Positions 35,676-45,227 of a DNA stretch of 62,321 nt are shown here, piece by piece; position 1 is the first letter of the stretch; each line of letters opens with the position of its first letter. Below the pieces are notes generated by a model that did no database searches, was not told the origin of the DNA, and saw only the letters and a program-made list of their open reading frames with translations. The position numbers and the translations under genes were made by a program. This DNA is from Rivularia sp. MS3 (GTDB taxonomy: Bacteria; Cyanobacteriota; Cyanobacteriia; Cyanobacteriales; Nostocaceae). Where the stretch lies: contig JAHCMI010000055.1 in assembly GCA_019192545.1 (NCBI GenBank), positions 1-62,321 on the forward strand. Reading direction: 5' to 3'.

Positions 35676-37229
35676 ATGGACGTTTGGGGATATGCTCGTG
35701 TTAGCACGGATGAGCAAGCAGACGATGAAGGAGCATTAATTAAACAAATGCGTCGTTTGCGGAGTGCGGGAGCGACGAAATTATATTATGACGTTGAAAG
35801 TCGTACCAGCGATAAGCGGAAAGGGCTTTTACGGTTAATTGAAGATATTAATGCTTTGTCTAAGGGTAAAGTCTCTAAGCTATTATTTATCAGAATTGAC
35901 CGTTTAACATCATCATCAATGACTTTTTATCGGTTGATGGATGCTTTGAAAAAAAAAGGTATCGAACCGACTGCAATTGATGAGCCTTTTGATATTTCTA
36001 GTATTGGTGGAGAATTAACTATTGATGTCAGGTTAGCTGCGAGTAAATATGAAGTGAAAATGTTGGGAATGCGGGTAAAAAAAGAACGAGATACTCGCAA
36101 AGCGAATAAAAAAGCTCATTGGAATGCTCCTTTAGGATATTATGTTGAGAATGATAAGTATAAAAGAGATGATAGTCCCTGTGTTTGCATTATTGCAGGG
36201 CAAATTCAACTATCGCGATCGCAATTAATGAGATTGGTATTTGACACGTTTTTTGCAGTTGGTACCATATCCCAAACAGTGAAGAGACTGCACGAAATTT
36301 TGGGAATTCAAGCAAACGCCGTAGCCAAATTCCGCAGTGAAAAAGTTAATATTTTAGGAGAAGAAGAAGAAATTATATTATCCAATATCAACAAGTCTCG
36401 TGGCACTGGCTTAAATCTGCGTTATCCCCATACAAGTTTAAAATGGTCGGTTTCTGGCTTGCGTTCAATTCTTGTTAACCCCGTATATGCGGGGGGAATT
36501 TTATATAATACCATTGTTAATTCCAAAAAACATCGCAAGCCTTTTGACGAATGGGAAGTGATATGGGGAACTCATGATTCGGAAGCGATTATTAGTTATG
36601 AAGAACACGAGCGCGTTAAAAGCATGATTCGCGGGAATCGCAACAACCGATGGACTAGCGAACAAAAACATACTAATCCCTTTGCAAATTTAGTAAAATG
36701 CCAACATTGCGGTGCTGCTTACAGTCGTCAGTGCAAAAAATTTGTGAAAAAGCAGAATTTTTATAGGCATCACTACCAATGCAGTTTTTATCGTACTGGT
36801 GCTTGCGATAACAAAAAAATGATTTCTTCCGATAGCTTAGAAAAACAAGTCATAGAACATTTAGTCAAAGTAGCCGAAAGGCTAGCGGGGTTAGTAGAAA
36901 AAGAAACAAAAGTTCTAGAAGAACCAGCATCTGTCAAAACCCTCCGAGCATCTTTAAATACTCTGGAAGCACTGCCATCAAATCCAGCTATTGAAAAAGC
37001 CAAAGAAGATATAAGGATACAAATTGCTGATGCTTTAGCTACTGCGACTAATGATTCAGTGCAATATTTGATTGCTAAAGATAGAATTATCCGGGCATTT
37101 TCCAATCCAGAATTTTGGCAAGGATTACAAGTAGAAGATAAAAAAGCTTTATTGCAAGGATGCGTTCGGAAAATAATAGTTGATGGTAATAAAGTGGCAA
37201 GACTGGATTTGATGCATCTTTCGTCTTAG
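35676..37229 (+). CDS. Large serine recombinase of the nifK element
   Basis: A 517-residue XisF-like recombinase from ATG 35676. The earlier in-frame ATG at 35637 would add a poorly conserved 13-residue leader. The resolvase domain opens GYARVSTDEQ with nucleophile Ser10, followed by LLFIRIDRLTSSSMTFY. There is a recombinase domain, then a zinc ribbon (CQHCG near residue 341, QCSFYRTGAC near 370) and a coiled-coil tail. It is homologous throughout to the recombinase at 7020-8555, including WYARVSS-like starts and the DKKALLQGCVRKIIVDG end. It should excise the nifK element in differentiating cells. Confidence 0.92.
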   Translation: MDVWGYARVSTDEQADDEGALIKQMRRLRSAGATKLYYDVESRTSDKRKGLLRLIEDINALSKGKVSKLLFIRIDRLTSSSMTFYRLMDALKKKGIEPTAIDEPFDISSIGGELTIDVRLAASKYEVKMLGMRVKKERDTRKANKKAHWNAPLGYYVENDKYKRDDSPCVCIIAGQIQLSRSQLMRLVFDTFFAVGTISQTVKRLHEILGIQANAVAKFRSEKVNILGEEEEIILSNINKSRGTGLNLRYPHTSLKWSVSGLRSILVNPVYAGGILYNTIVNSKKHRKPFDEWEVIWGTHDSEAIISYEEHERVKSMIRGNRNNRWTSEQKHTNPFANLVKCQHCGAAYSRQCKKFVKKQNFYRHHYQCSFYRTGACDNKKMISSDSLEKQVIEHLVKVAERLAGLVEKETKVLEEPASVKTLRASLNTLEALPSNPAIEKAKEDIRIQIADALATATNDSVQYLIAKDRIIRAFSNPEFWQGLQVEDKKALLQGCVRKIIVDGNKVARLDLMHLSS

Positions 37230-37840
37230 TTTGATTGTGAGAAAGTAATTGTAGGTTGGGTTAGACGCTTTTATAATTTCGAGTTTAATTGCTGAATTTA
37301 TATAGCGTTGTAAGCCAATATATGAAAGGTATATCTACTTCGGATAGTGTTGGGTTACGACACTACAGGAAAAGATACTCGTAATAATCAAGATTGATTT
37401 TGGTGTCTAACCCAACTTACAAACTCAACCTCACCCCTTCCCCTCTCCTTAATAAGGAGAGGGGTGCCGGTCGGGAAAAATGTATTAGACTCAACTGAAA
37501 TTCGCTATATAGGAAAAATAGTACCCTTTGGTGTACCAAAAACTTTTCGTAATTCCACCACCGAGGGTTGATGAATTATTTAGTCAACAAATTCAGAGTA
37601 AGGATTATGACAGTAGTTACAACAAATCAACGGGAACAAGCTAATTCTGCGAGCAGATTATACAGACGTTTCCTGCCTTAGTGCATAAGTTGATTTTCTT
37701 GTTTTCTACTACACAACAGGAAGAATGAATACTAAGCATTAAAAAAGTGCATCAGTTAATTCTTCGAGTATCTGCAACTAATCAGACAAGCGTCGAAAAG
37801 ACGATTACACCAACCAATTTTTTAAAGGAGTAATTTCCAC
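37230..37840. other. Noncoding spacer with dispersed repeats
   Basis: It holds the inverted repeat GTAGGTTGGGTTAGACGC...GTGTCTAACCCAACTTAC (37251-37420) and a CCCCTCTCC...GGAGAGGGG hairpin (about 37440-37466). From ATG 37607 a 24-residue frame (MTVVTTNQREQANSASRLYR start) can be read but has no other support. The upstream region of the tandem small genes lies at the right end, with GGAG about 37827. Confidence 0.5.
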
Positions 37841-38101
37841 ATGAGTTACGCTCAAAATCATACCAATCAGAACTACTGTGAATGTGAATTCACCGTTCCC
37901 ATAAAATTGAATATCCCTATCACTATTGATTCCCCGGTATACGTAAATCCAGTACCTATTACCAAGCAAAAATTACCCGTATTTATCGAACCCGACTTGG
38001 TATTAGAGCCTGAAGTTAGAGCTAAAACTCCCATATGCTATCCCGACTATCAACAGCAACTACCATATTCCAAACCAGAAGTTTTACCAGCTAATAATTA
38101 A
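37841..38101 (+). CDS. Small protein, first copy of a tandem pair
   Basis: An 86-residue protein of no known family to me. It begins MSYAQNHTNQNYCECEFTVP, has a Cys-Glu-Cys pair at 13-15, then a strongly hydrophobic-polar alternating beta-like stretch (IKLNIPITIDSPVYVNPVPI) and a proline-rich tail. A clear AAAGGAG ribosome site precedes ATG 37841. It is a near-identical copy of the next gene to residue 65, then differs (PDYQQQLPYSKPEVLPANN). A third nearby protein (38542) shares the phrase LNIP. Confidence 0.8.
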   Translation: MSYAQNHTNQNYCECEFTVPIKLNIPITIDSPVYVNPVPITKQKLPVFIEPDLVLEPEVRAKTPICYPDYQQQLPYSKPEVLPANN

Positions 38102-38142
38102 TTCCATTCAAACCAATTTGTTACTAAAGGAGCAATTTCAAC

Positions 38143-38409
38143 ATGTCTTACGCTAAAAACCACACCAATCAAAACTACTGTGAATGTGAATTCACCGTTC
38201 CCATAAAATTGAATATCCCTATCACTATTGATTCCCCGGTATACGTAAATCCAGTACCTATTACCAAGCAAAAACTACCCGTATTTATCGAACCCGACTT
38301 GGTATTAGAGCCTGAAGTTAGAGCTAAGCCTCCCGTATGCTATCCCCAAGATGATTGCGAATATAAGAACGTACAACATGAAGATATGATGCAGTCAGTA
38401 GAAATTTAA
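38143..38409 (+). CDS. Small protein, second copy of the tandem pair
   Basis: An 88-residue paralogue of the protein at 37841, with the same Cys-Glu-Cys pair and IKLNIPITID stretch, but a different tail that adds two Cys (VCYPQDDCEYKNVQ) and an acidic end. The gene starts 41 bp after the first stop and has its own AAAGGAG ribosome site, so both copies seem to be translated. The difference between the copies lies in their C-termini, which could be the variable, partner-specific part. Confidence 0.8.
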   Translation: MSYAKNHTNQNYCECEFTVPIKLNIPITIDSPVYVNPVPITKQKLPVFIEPDLVLEPEVRAKPPVCYPQDDCEYKNVQHEDMMQSVEI

Positions 38410-38541
38410 TAGCTTGTACGTAGCTTATTATTTCTTTTCAACTGTGCTTAATTCATAATTCACACCATCAATTAATTCGGATGGTGTGAATTATGAATTG
38501 AAAAATCAAAATCAATCGGTAAAAAGCAAGAGATTATTATC

Positions 38542-39027
38542 ATGTCTGTTACAACCAAATCAAATTACAACTTGCAAGACAATAAGATAGTAGTGCGTCT
38601 CAACTTAAATATTCCTTTAGAGTTTGAGATAGATTTACAAACTATGAATAATGCAGAATCTAATCAATTCGACGAAGGGAAAAGCTTAAATTCTGCCATA
38701 AGTGCCAACTCCGATTCAATTATTGATAAAATAAATGATGCTGACTTTGACCAAGCAATCAAGGTTGTATCAAATAAATTCGCTACTGAAATATTAAATA
38801 ACCATAATCAAAAAAAAGAATTAAGCAAGGAACAGAAAACAAATGTTTTAAATACATCAATAAATAGTCAAAATCACTTACAAGGCAATCAAGAAGTCAT
38901 ATATAATACTAAGAAAAAAAGAAAAGTTACTATGGCTGACTCTTTGAATGATAGTTTTACTATGGCAGTAAATTTAATTGCTACTATGCTTTTTCTAGGT
39001 AAATTAGCTAACTACAGTTGGGAATAA
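38542..39027 (+). CDS. Unknown protein sharing the LNIP motif, with C-terminal membrane segment
   Basis: A 161-residue protein from ATG 38542 (GAG site upstream). The N-terminal strand VVRLNLNIPLEFEIDL repeats the KLNIPITID motif of the two preceding small proteins. The middle is Asn/Ser/Gln-rich. Near the end KKKRKVTMADS precedes a hydrophobic segment (FTMAVNLIATMLFLGKLAN) that could insert into a membrane. No family recognised. The same strand and neighbours suggest one functional group with the small proteins and the sigma-like gene that follows. Confidence 0.7.
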   Translation: MSVTTKSNYNLQDNKIVVRLNLNIPLEFEIDLQTMNNAESNQFDEGKSLNSAISANSDSIIDKINDADFDQAIKVVSNKFATEILNNHNQKKELSKEQKTNVLNTSINSQNHLQGNQEVIYNTKKKRKVTMADSLNDSFTMAVNLIATMLFLGKLANYSWE

Positions 39028-39204
39028 AATATACAAGCAATAGAATATAGTCTTAAAAGTTGAGCGCAAACTTTATACTTAAGGTATTGTAAATAAGAAT
39101 GTACGAATTATGTATCTATATCTTGCATAATCACTGTATGCTAACATCCACATACATAGTAAGACTGTTTGAAAAAGGGATTTATAATAGGTGATGCAGT
39201 TACT

Positions 39205-40635
39205 ATGAATACTTCTTCGAGATATTGGAAAATTTGGCGTATTAACCCTGCTGCGGAAAGATTGGGGTATAAACAAGTTTTAGTTACGGCTGCTCGGGAG
39301 TTTGCAAATAAAAAATTTTCTGGAGTAGAAACGGGTGATAAACAAAACATTTTATTATCGTATTTTAACGGTGAAGAAAATGATACAGAAACGATAAAAA
39401 GAGCTATTGCTGGTCTTTGTCTTAGGTGCTATGTTTCCGAACCAATACTAAAAGAATGTAAGAAATTAGACTCTTTGTTTAGCGGTGAAAAGCAATTTAC
39501 TTATCGGGACTTATTACCTTTCGTTCTTAATGATGATGGACAAAAATTGGTTGTTTTAGATGGAGATGGTAAAACTCAATTAACGGTAGATGAAAATTCT
39601 CAAGTGAAAGTTTCACGATACAAATATTTTTCAGTTACCGTATTGCAAAGCTTTAATGCTGATTTACAGTCTCGCATGAGCTTGGACAATTGGGCATATT
39701 TACAAACCAAACAAAATTCGGAATTAAAGAAGTTTTTATCCGAGTTTGGTTTCCAACACTTAAGTGACTGGGCACTTTTAAATAGAATTAGAAAAAAACA
39801 GCTTCAATGTTTATCAGAGCAAGAGCGCTACATTGTTGAAGCTTTTCATGCAGTTTATCGCCGAGACAGACAGCAACAACAAAATAAAGGTAATAAAAGA
39901 TGTCCCGATCCTAATTCTGCTCAATTGCAGGAAATGTTAATTTATTTGCAGCAAAAGCAAATTTTGATTAATACTCCTGTCGAGTTGATGAAAAAACTCA
40001 AACAAATCGGTTTACAGTTGAGAAGATATGATATTTGGAGTTCAAGAGAATCTTTAGATATATACGATGCCGGAAGCGGTACTTATATAACCAGAAGGGA
40101 TTTACCCTATGCTTCTCTTGATGAGTCTGATTTAGAACAGCAAGAGTTTTTACAGTTTCTGCACCAGCACCTCCAGACAATTTTAACTCAAGCAATTGAG
40201 CAAGTTATAGAAGCTAATATTCAGAAATTACAAAAGAGTACAAGATATTCGCCTTTTGCCCACAAATACATTCAAGGGCTGTATTTTTATTACTCCGAGG
40301 CAATGTCATTAAAGGAAATAGCCCCTAAACTAGGAATGAGTAGTTGGGATCAAACCAGAAGAATTTTGAATCCCGGAGAACTTTTGTCCAAAGTGCGAGC
40401 TAAAACGGTAGAGCAGATGTTAGACAGTATTCTCAAAAAAGCCGCACAGAAGGGTTTAACTGAAATTCCGCCAGAAGCAAATTATCTGCTGGCGTTAACC
40501 CAACAAATCGAATCTTATCTTGATGAAGAAATATTTCAACAAGCTGCCGGAGAAATTAGAGCCGGAAAAAATCGTAAGTTGAGTGGTTTATATGCAAACC
40601 AACTTCTTGCCTATATTCAACCGTTACTAACATAA
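39205..40635 (+). CDS. Sigma-70-like regulatory protein of module A
   Basis: A 476-residue protein from ATG 39205; a TTG at 39169 would add 12 unsupported residues. It is basic and mostly helical. A helix-turn-helix of the sigma region 4 type is seen near its C-terminus: SEAMSLKEIAPKLGMSSWDQ (about residues 370-390), preceded by an amphipathic region with RYIVEAFHAVYRRDRQ. It is placed directly before a DUF1822 gene, as the clear sigma-like protein at 55333 is placed before its own DUF1822 gene. Overall similarity is weak, so a specialised sigma-like regulator is a tentative call. Confidence 0.6.
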   Translation: MNTSSRYWKIWRINPAAERLGYKQVLVTAAREFANKKFSGVETGDKQNILLSYFNGEENDTETIKRAIAGLCLRCYVSEPILKECKKLDSLFSGEKQFTYRDLLPFVLNDDGQKLVVLDGDGKTQLTVDENSQVKVSRYKYFSVTVLQSFNADLQSRMSLDNWAYLQTKQNSELKKFLSEFGFQHLSDWALLNRIRKKQLQCLSEQERYIVEAFHAVYRRDRQQQQNKGNKRCPDPNSAQLQEMLIYLQQKQILINTPVELMKKLKQIGLQLRRYDIWSSRESLDIYDAGSGTYITRRDLPYASLDESDLEQQEFLQFLHQHLQTILTQAIEQVIEANIQKLQKSTRYSPFAHKYIQGLYFYYSEAMSLKEIAPKLGMSSWDQTRRILNPGELLSKVRAKTVEQMLDSILKKAAQKGLTEIPPEANYLLALTQQIESYLDEEIFQQAAGEIRAGKNRKLSGLYANQLLAYIQPLLT

Positions 40636-41066
40636 TCTCGCGAGTGGAATTAGTTTCTAGTACTCAACCACATTAATTTTGATGGGTAATACCAATTTCA
40701 TTGCTAACAAGATTAATCCTCTTTATCCTCTTCCTCCGCGCTCTCTGCGCCTCTGCGGTATTTTTTAAAGAGGGTTTTATCATTTTCTCCCCCTGCCTCC
40801 CCTGCTTCCCCTGCTCCCCCTTAACTATCATATTTAATGAAAACGAGTACTAGTCTACCAAGTTAACAAAGCAGGGGTAATTGTTTTTACTACTTACTAC
40901 TTGCTACTTACTTCTTTCACCCAGAAATGTTAGCTTGTTCGAGTAATAGTACTTATTTTTTCAAAGAAAAAGTGGGTAGCAGTCAGTGGTTTCCTTGATA
41001 TTATTTAAACAACTGCATAAGTTATTTAAATTTACATCTAGTTACCTTTATACAAGAGGTAAAATC
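40636..41066. other. Spacer with palindromic repeat and pyrimidine-rich inserts
   Basis: No gene. Arms of a dispersed inverted repeat are near 40658-40686 (CATTAATTTTGATGGG) and 40830-40857 (TTTAATGAAAACGAGTACTAG), enclosing the common CTCTGCGCCTCTGCGGTA repeat and a run of CCCCTGC units. Ribosome site AGAGG for the next gene is at 41055-41059. Confidence 0.6.
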
Positions 41067-42149
41067 ATGTCGAACTCACCTTATTCTCAAGATTTAAGAT
41101 TTTTGTTACCAGAAACTATCTGGTTGGAAACCGAACATTTTTCCTTCGCGAAAGAAGCCTGTTCTTCGCAAACTTTCAACTCTAATGATTCTTGGCAAAC
41201 CTATTTGAATGCGTTAGCGGTAATTGCTTTTGAAGAATGGTTAAAAGAACGTTTACCGAATCAACCTGTTTCTAGAGATATAGATGTAAATAAAACTATT
41301 GGTAATCTTAAAGTTGATGAGTTCAAATTTTGCGCGATCGCTACCGAGCATTTATTAGATGAAATTGTGAGAATACCGCAAGCAGTCATCACAGAGCCGG
41401 AATTAGCAGCCCATTTTTATGTGTTGGTTGAGGTATTAGAAGAAGAAGAGCAAGTTGTTATTAAAGGTTTTGTAACTCACAAGCAGTTGAGTGAAAATAA
41501 GAGTAATTTACAGTTATTAACGGATAAAGGTTGCTACTATGTTCCGCTATCTTTATTTGATATGGAACCAAGCCATTTGTTGTTTTATCAGCGCTACATA
41601 CAAGCATCAGAATTTGCCTTACCCGTTGTACCGAGTCAAGCTAATCCAGTAAACGAAACTATAGCAGAACTTGTTAGTACAGCCACCACTAAATTAAGCC
41701 AATGGCTGCAAGGAGTAATTAATGAAGGTTGGCAAACAATTGATTCCCTTTCTCAACCGGAATTAAGCTTAGCTTTTAGTACTAGAAATATAGATACGAG
41801 TACTAAGAAAGCAAAAATAATTGATTTAGGAATAGATTTAGGTCATAAAAAAGTTGCGCTGTTAATTAATATATCTCCCGAACAACCTATAAACAATCAA
41901 GCTCGCGAATCCAGTCAAAATAAAATTAATGTTTTAGCGCAATTGTACCCAATGGATGGAGAAAAGTTTCTACCGCACAATATCAAATTACAGTTAATTT
42001 CTAAAGCAGGTAAAACTCTTCAAGAAGTAACTTCTAGACTTCAAGATAATTACATTCAGTTAAAACCTTTTAAAGGGGAAGCTGGAAAAAGGTTTAGTAT
42101 TCAGATAACCTTGGGAGATATAATTATCAAAGAAAATTTTGAACTATAA
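41067..42149 (+). CDS. DUF1822 family protein of module A
   Basis: A 360-residue protein from ATG 41067 (the upstream in-frame ATG-like starts add an unconserved 27 residues). It opens with LPETIWLETEHF and has the FVTHKQL segment of the DUF1822 family. The C-terminal third is an immunoglobulin-like or beta domain (KIIDLGIDLGHKKVALLINI, NYIQLKPFKGEAGKRFSIQI, ending IKENFEL) matching the end of the DUF1822 protein at 54064-55308 closely. DUF1822 proteins are specific to cyanobacteria, often near CHASE2 or CHAT genes, and of unknown function. It lies about 430 bp after the sigma-like gene. Confidence 0.83.
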   Translation: MSNSPYSQDLRFLLPETIWLETEHFSFAKEACSSQTFNSNDSWQTYLNALAVIAFEEWLKERLPNQPVSRDIDVNKTIGNLKVDEFKFCAIATEHLLDEIVRIPQAVITEPELAAHFYVLVEVLEEEEQVVIKGFVTHKQLSENKSNLQLLTDKGCYYVPLSLFDMEPSHLLFYQRYIQASEFALPVVPSQANPVNETIAELVSTATTKLSQWLQGVINEGWQTIDSLSQPELSLAFSTRNIDTSTKKAKIIDLGIDLGHKKVALLINISPEQPINNQARESSQNKINVLAQLYPMDGEKFLPHNIKLQLISKAGKTLQEVTSRLQDNYIQLKPFKGEAGKRFSIQITLGDIIIKENFEL

Positions 42150-42254
42150 GTAATTATGTTTGAAAATGAGGTTTTGATTGTAGCATCAACTGTATTTGAT
42201 GAAGTTAATAAAAAAGGCGCTATCTTATTTCTATAGTTACTACTATACATCTAC

Positions 42255-42381
42255 AGGAATGGCCGCAACTGGCATGTTTTTCTCGTAGGGTGCTGTGACA
42301 CTTTGACTAATTCTGAACGTAGTAATAACATGCAGGCTGTGTCACGCACCAACCGGCATTGTGACAATTGCGGCCATTCCT
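42255..42381 (+). repeat. MITE-like element, copy 1
   Basis: A 127-bp sequence with terminal inverted repeats AGGAATGGCCGCAA...TTGCGGCCATTCCT. It is the reverse complement of 61176-61301 with only scattered differences, and does not code for protein. It occupies most of the gap between the convergent DUF1822 and TPR-CHAT genes. Confidence 0.9.
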
Positions 42382-42389
42382 ATAAACAT

Positions 42390-45227
42390 TTAAAGCCAGT
42401 TTCCTATTAATACATAAGGTGCCCAAGTTAAAGGCAGTTCATCATTCTTCAAAAGATTAATTTGTGCTTGCTGTAAAGCTTTAGCTTTATTCAATTTATT
42501 TTGTTGCAACTGTTGATAAAATTGACTCATTAATAGCGCTGTAGATTCATCTTCTACTGCCCATAAAGTAGCTAAAGTACTTCTAGCACCGGCACGAACT
42601 GCAATTCCAGAAAGTCCTAAACTTGCTTTTTTATCTCCACTTGCAGTTTCACAAGCACTCAAAACTAATAACTCGATAGTGCGAGCATCTACGTTTGTAT
42701 TAACTTGAAACAGTTTATCAAAATCTTTAACTTTGAGCAGTTTGTTCCAAGTCAAAATATAGGTTTCTTCTAAGTTTGAACTAAAATTACCGTGGGTAGC
42801 AATATGAACTACCGTGTATTTAGCAGAATTAATTTGTTTTTCTAAGTTTTTTTCGGTAAAAGATTGATTTAAAAGTTTTTTGCTCCGAGGTATTTGTGAT
42901 TGAATTGTTTTTAATTCTACGAGTATGTTTTGCAAAGGGTTGAATTCCCGATTGCCAATTAGCCGCTTTTCGCTAACTCCAGCCATCAAAATATTTAATT
43001 CTGTGTTTTCTAATGGCTTTGGCTCTAGCATTTGTAAACCTGGAGTTAAAGTAATGGCATATTTTTCAATTAGATATTTTGCTTCTGTTTCCTGGGTTTG
43101 ATTGTCGTAAAGTACAGCCATCGGAATATTTCTTAAATTACCATCTAAAACAAATACTAATGTTTGTATATTTTTGGCTTGCAAGTCTGCTTCTAATGGT
43201 TGGATCGTCCATTTATATAATTGTGCGGATAGTTCTTTGACTTTGTTTCTTTGCTCTGGCTGTCTAAGGCTATTTTGTAATTTTTCGATTGTATTTTCAA
43301 GTACTTCTGCTTTAACAAACGTCGTGTAATGATTCAATTTATTTTGTAGTGGTAATTTTAAAATTATTTCCAGACGATTTTGTAAAATAATTGGATAAAT
43401 CACGGCTGCTGTGGTATCTTTTTTATCAACAACCGTATCAACAATCTCTGGCTTAGCCTGCAAGCAAACTTCCTGAAAATAATTTTCTATTTCCCTTAGC
43501 TGTAGGGCTTCAATGACATCCCGAGCTTTATTGATATTATTATTAATGATATTTGCATTCACACTATTGTCCGATTTAACCTGAGTAATCTGAGATTTTG
43601 AAGGTTGTAAAAGTAAATCAACTAGTTGTCTGTATACTGGTTCAACATTATCTCTAAAAGAAAACTGTATATCTGGCTTTAGTACGAGTAAATCACCGCG
43701 TAAATTGTTTAAATTATTAACTGCTTGCGAGTAATTTTCTATTGCTTGGGGGATGTTTTCTTGAAGTTTATGTATATATCCTAACTGCCATTGCCAAAGA
43801 TAAGCAATATCCTTTGCTTCTATTTTTAAAGCTAAATCAACTGCTTTCTGCGTCAGTTGTTGAGCATCCGCTAAATGATTAGTTTGTAAATATATGCTAC
43901 CTAGGGTGCCTATTCCATAAGCTTGCAGTCTTGTATTTTCTAAAGCTTCTGCTTGTTTAATTGCAGTCGCTAGAATTTTAGCTATATTTTCCCATGCCGG
44001 TGCATTCCCAGCACTAGCCTGTTTTAATAAAAATAAGTTTTCCCCTAGTTTAATTTTAGCTTTAACTGATGTCTCTGATACTGGCAATTGATTAATATTT
44101 GATTGTAATTGAAAGGCTAACTCACCGGCTCGTTGAAATTCTTTAAGCTCTATCAATAGACTAATTACATTTAATTGTGCTTTTGCTTGAATGATGGGTG
44201 ATGTTGATGCTGCTATAGTCTGCTCGTAAATGTTTACTGCTTGTTGATATAATTTTCTGGACTCTGACGATATCTGCTTACCGACATAAACTAAAGGTGC
44301 TGTCTTATTAAATAATGTTGTGTTTTGTAAAGGCGATCGCGACTGATTTGCTTTTGCAAATAGAGCATTACCGAGGCTAAGCAAAGTTTCAGCGATTTGA
44401 GGAGCAGATTTAATTTTGAGTGCGATGTCATAGCTTTGCTGTAAAGTTTTTAAGGAAGCGTCTATTTCGCCGAGGTATAGCTGAGCATCACCAAAGCTTC
44501 GCAATGCAGTTACTTTAAGAATCGAAGCTGGCTGTTGATGTAAATTCGCAAGCAAGTCTGTCAATATTTTTAAAGCTAGTTGATAACGCCCATCAGCTTG
44601 TAAAGCAATAGTTTGATTAATTAAGCTACGAATTTTTTCTTGTTGCAAGTTTTGCTGCTGGTAAATAGCAGCAGCCTGTTTCCAGTTTTCGACTGCTGAA
44701 GTGGGTTTTCCTAAAATTAACTGTAAATTAGCTTGAATATCTAAAATTTGAGCAAATATTTTTAATTTCTCTGCGTTATTTTCGTCAATTGATTTTATCT
44801 TTAATATTTCCCGGCTTTGGGAAATATATTTCAGTGCCATATCGTATTCTGCAAGCTGTTTATAAGCGCTGGCAATATTGCTCAGCGCAATAGAATGTTT
44901 AATCGAATTATTTTGTGTTTGAAAAATTACTGCTGCTTGCTTTAAAACAGATATAGCTTCAACATATTTTTCTTTGTCATACAGTTTTTTCGCCTCTTCT
45001 AATAAATCTTGCGGATTAAGATGATTTTTATAAATCTCTATAGGGTTATGTATATCCCCAGCATCAGCTTTAGAAAGTACAACTGGTATGAAATTTAATT
45101 CCCAAATTGCAGTAAAAATAAAGGCTAAAACAAATAAAAGTACTTTTCGCAGCAGTTTTTGATAAAATTTAGCAACCCACTGATATAACTTTGTTTTCCT
45201 TAAAGAATCATTTTTTAACAGTTGCAT
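42390..45227 (-). CDS. TPR-CHAT protease of module A
   Basis: A 945-residue protein with an N-terminal membrane anchor or signal (LLRKVLLFVLAFIFTAIWEL, about 25-45), TPR repeats through about residue 530, and a C-terminal CHAT domain (about 610-945). The catalytic dyad is seen as HIATHGNF (His812) and LSACETASGD (Cys859). It ends with the typical WAPYVLIGNWL, as does the related protein at 2297-5458 (WAPFILIGNGF). Its 3' end faces the DUF1822 gene across a MITE. Likely a regulated protease outside the cytoplasmic membrane, but no substrate can be inferred. Confidence 0.88.
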   Translation of the reverse strand: MQLLKNDSLRKTKLYQWVAKFYQKLLRKVLLFVLAFIFTAIWELNFIPVVLSKADAGDIHNPIEIYKNHLNPQDLLEEAKKLYDKEKYVEAISVLKQAAVIFQTQNNSIKHSIALSNIASAYKQLAEYDMALKYISQSREILKIKSIDENNAEKLKIFAQILDIQANLQLILGKPTSAVENWKQAAAIYQQQNLQQEKIRSLINQTIALQADGRYQLALKILTDLLANLHQQPASILKVTALRSFGDAQLYLGEIDASLKTLQQSYDIALKIKSAPQIAETLLSLGNALFAKANQSRSPLQNTTLFNKTAPLVYVGKQISSESRKLYQQAVNIYEQTIAASTSPIIQAKAQLNVISLLIELKEFQRAGELAFQLQSNINQLPVSETSVKAKIKLGENLFLLKQASAGNAPAWENIAKILATAIKQAEALENTRLQAYGIGTLGSIYLQTNHLADAQQLTQKAVDLALKIEAKDIAYLWQWQLGYIHKLQENIPQAIENYSQAVNNLNNLRGDLLVLKPDIQFSFRDNVEPVYRQLVDLLLQPSKSQITQVKSDNSVNANIINNNINKARDVIEALQLREIENYFQEVCLQAKPEIVDTVVDKKDTTAAVIYPIILQNRLEIILKLPLQNKLNHYTTFVKAEVLENTIEKLQNSLRQPEQRNKVKELSAQLYKWTIQPLEADLQAKNIQTLVFVLDGNLRNIPMAVLYDNQTQETEAKYLIEKYAITLTPGLQMLEPKPLENTELNILMAGVSEKRLIGNREFNPLQNILVELKTIQSQIPRSKKLLNQSFTEKNLEKQINSAKYTVVHIATHGNFSSNLEETYILTWNKLLKVKDFDKLFQVNTNVDARTIELLVLSACETASGDKKASLGLSGIAVRAGARSTLATLWAVEDESTALLMSQFYQQLQQNKLNKAKALQQAQINLLKNDELPLTWAPYVLIGNWL

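Larger units (their letters stand above)
37802..38409 (+). repeat. Recent tandem duplication of a ~300-bp unit
   Basis: Two copies of a unit about 302 bp long (from the ribosome site region AAAGGAGTAATTTCCACATG to the 3' part of the gene) stand head to tail. Over the first ~65 codons they are almost identical at DNA level, and they differ in their last 20 to 25 codons. Confidence 0.9.

Noticed and set aside
39169-39204. TTG start for the sigma-like protein of module A
   Set aside because: The extra 12 residues are not supported; ATG at 39205 is the more probable start.
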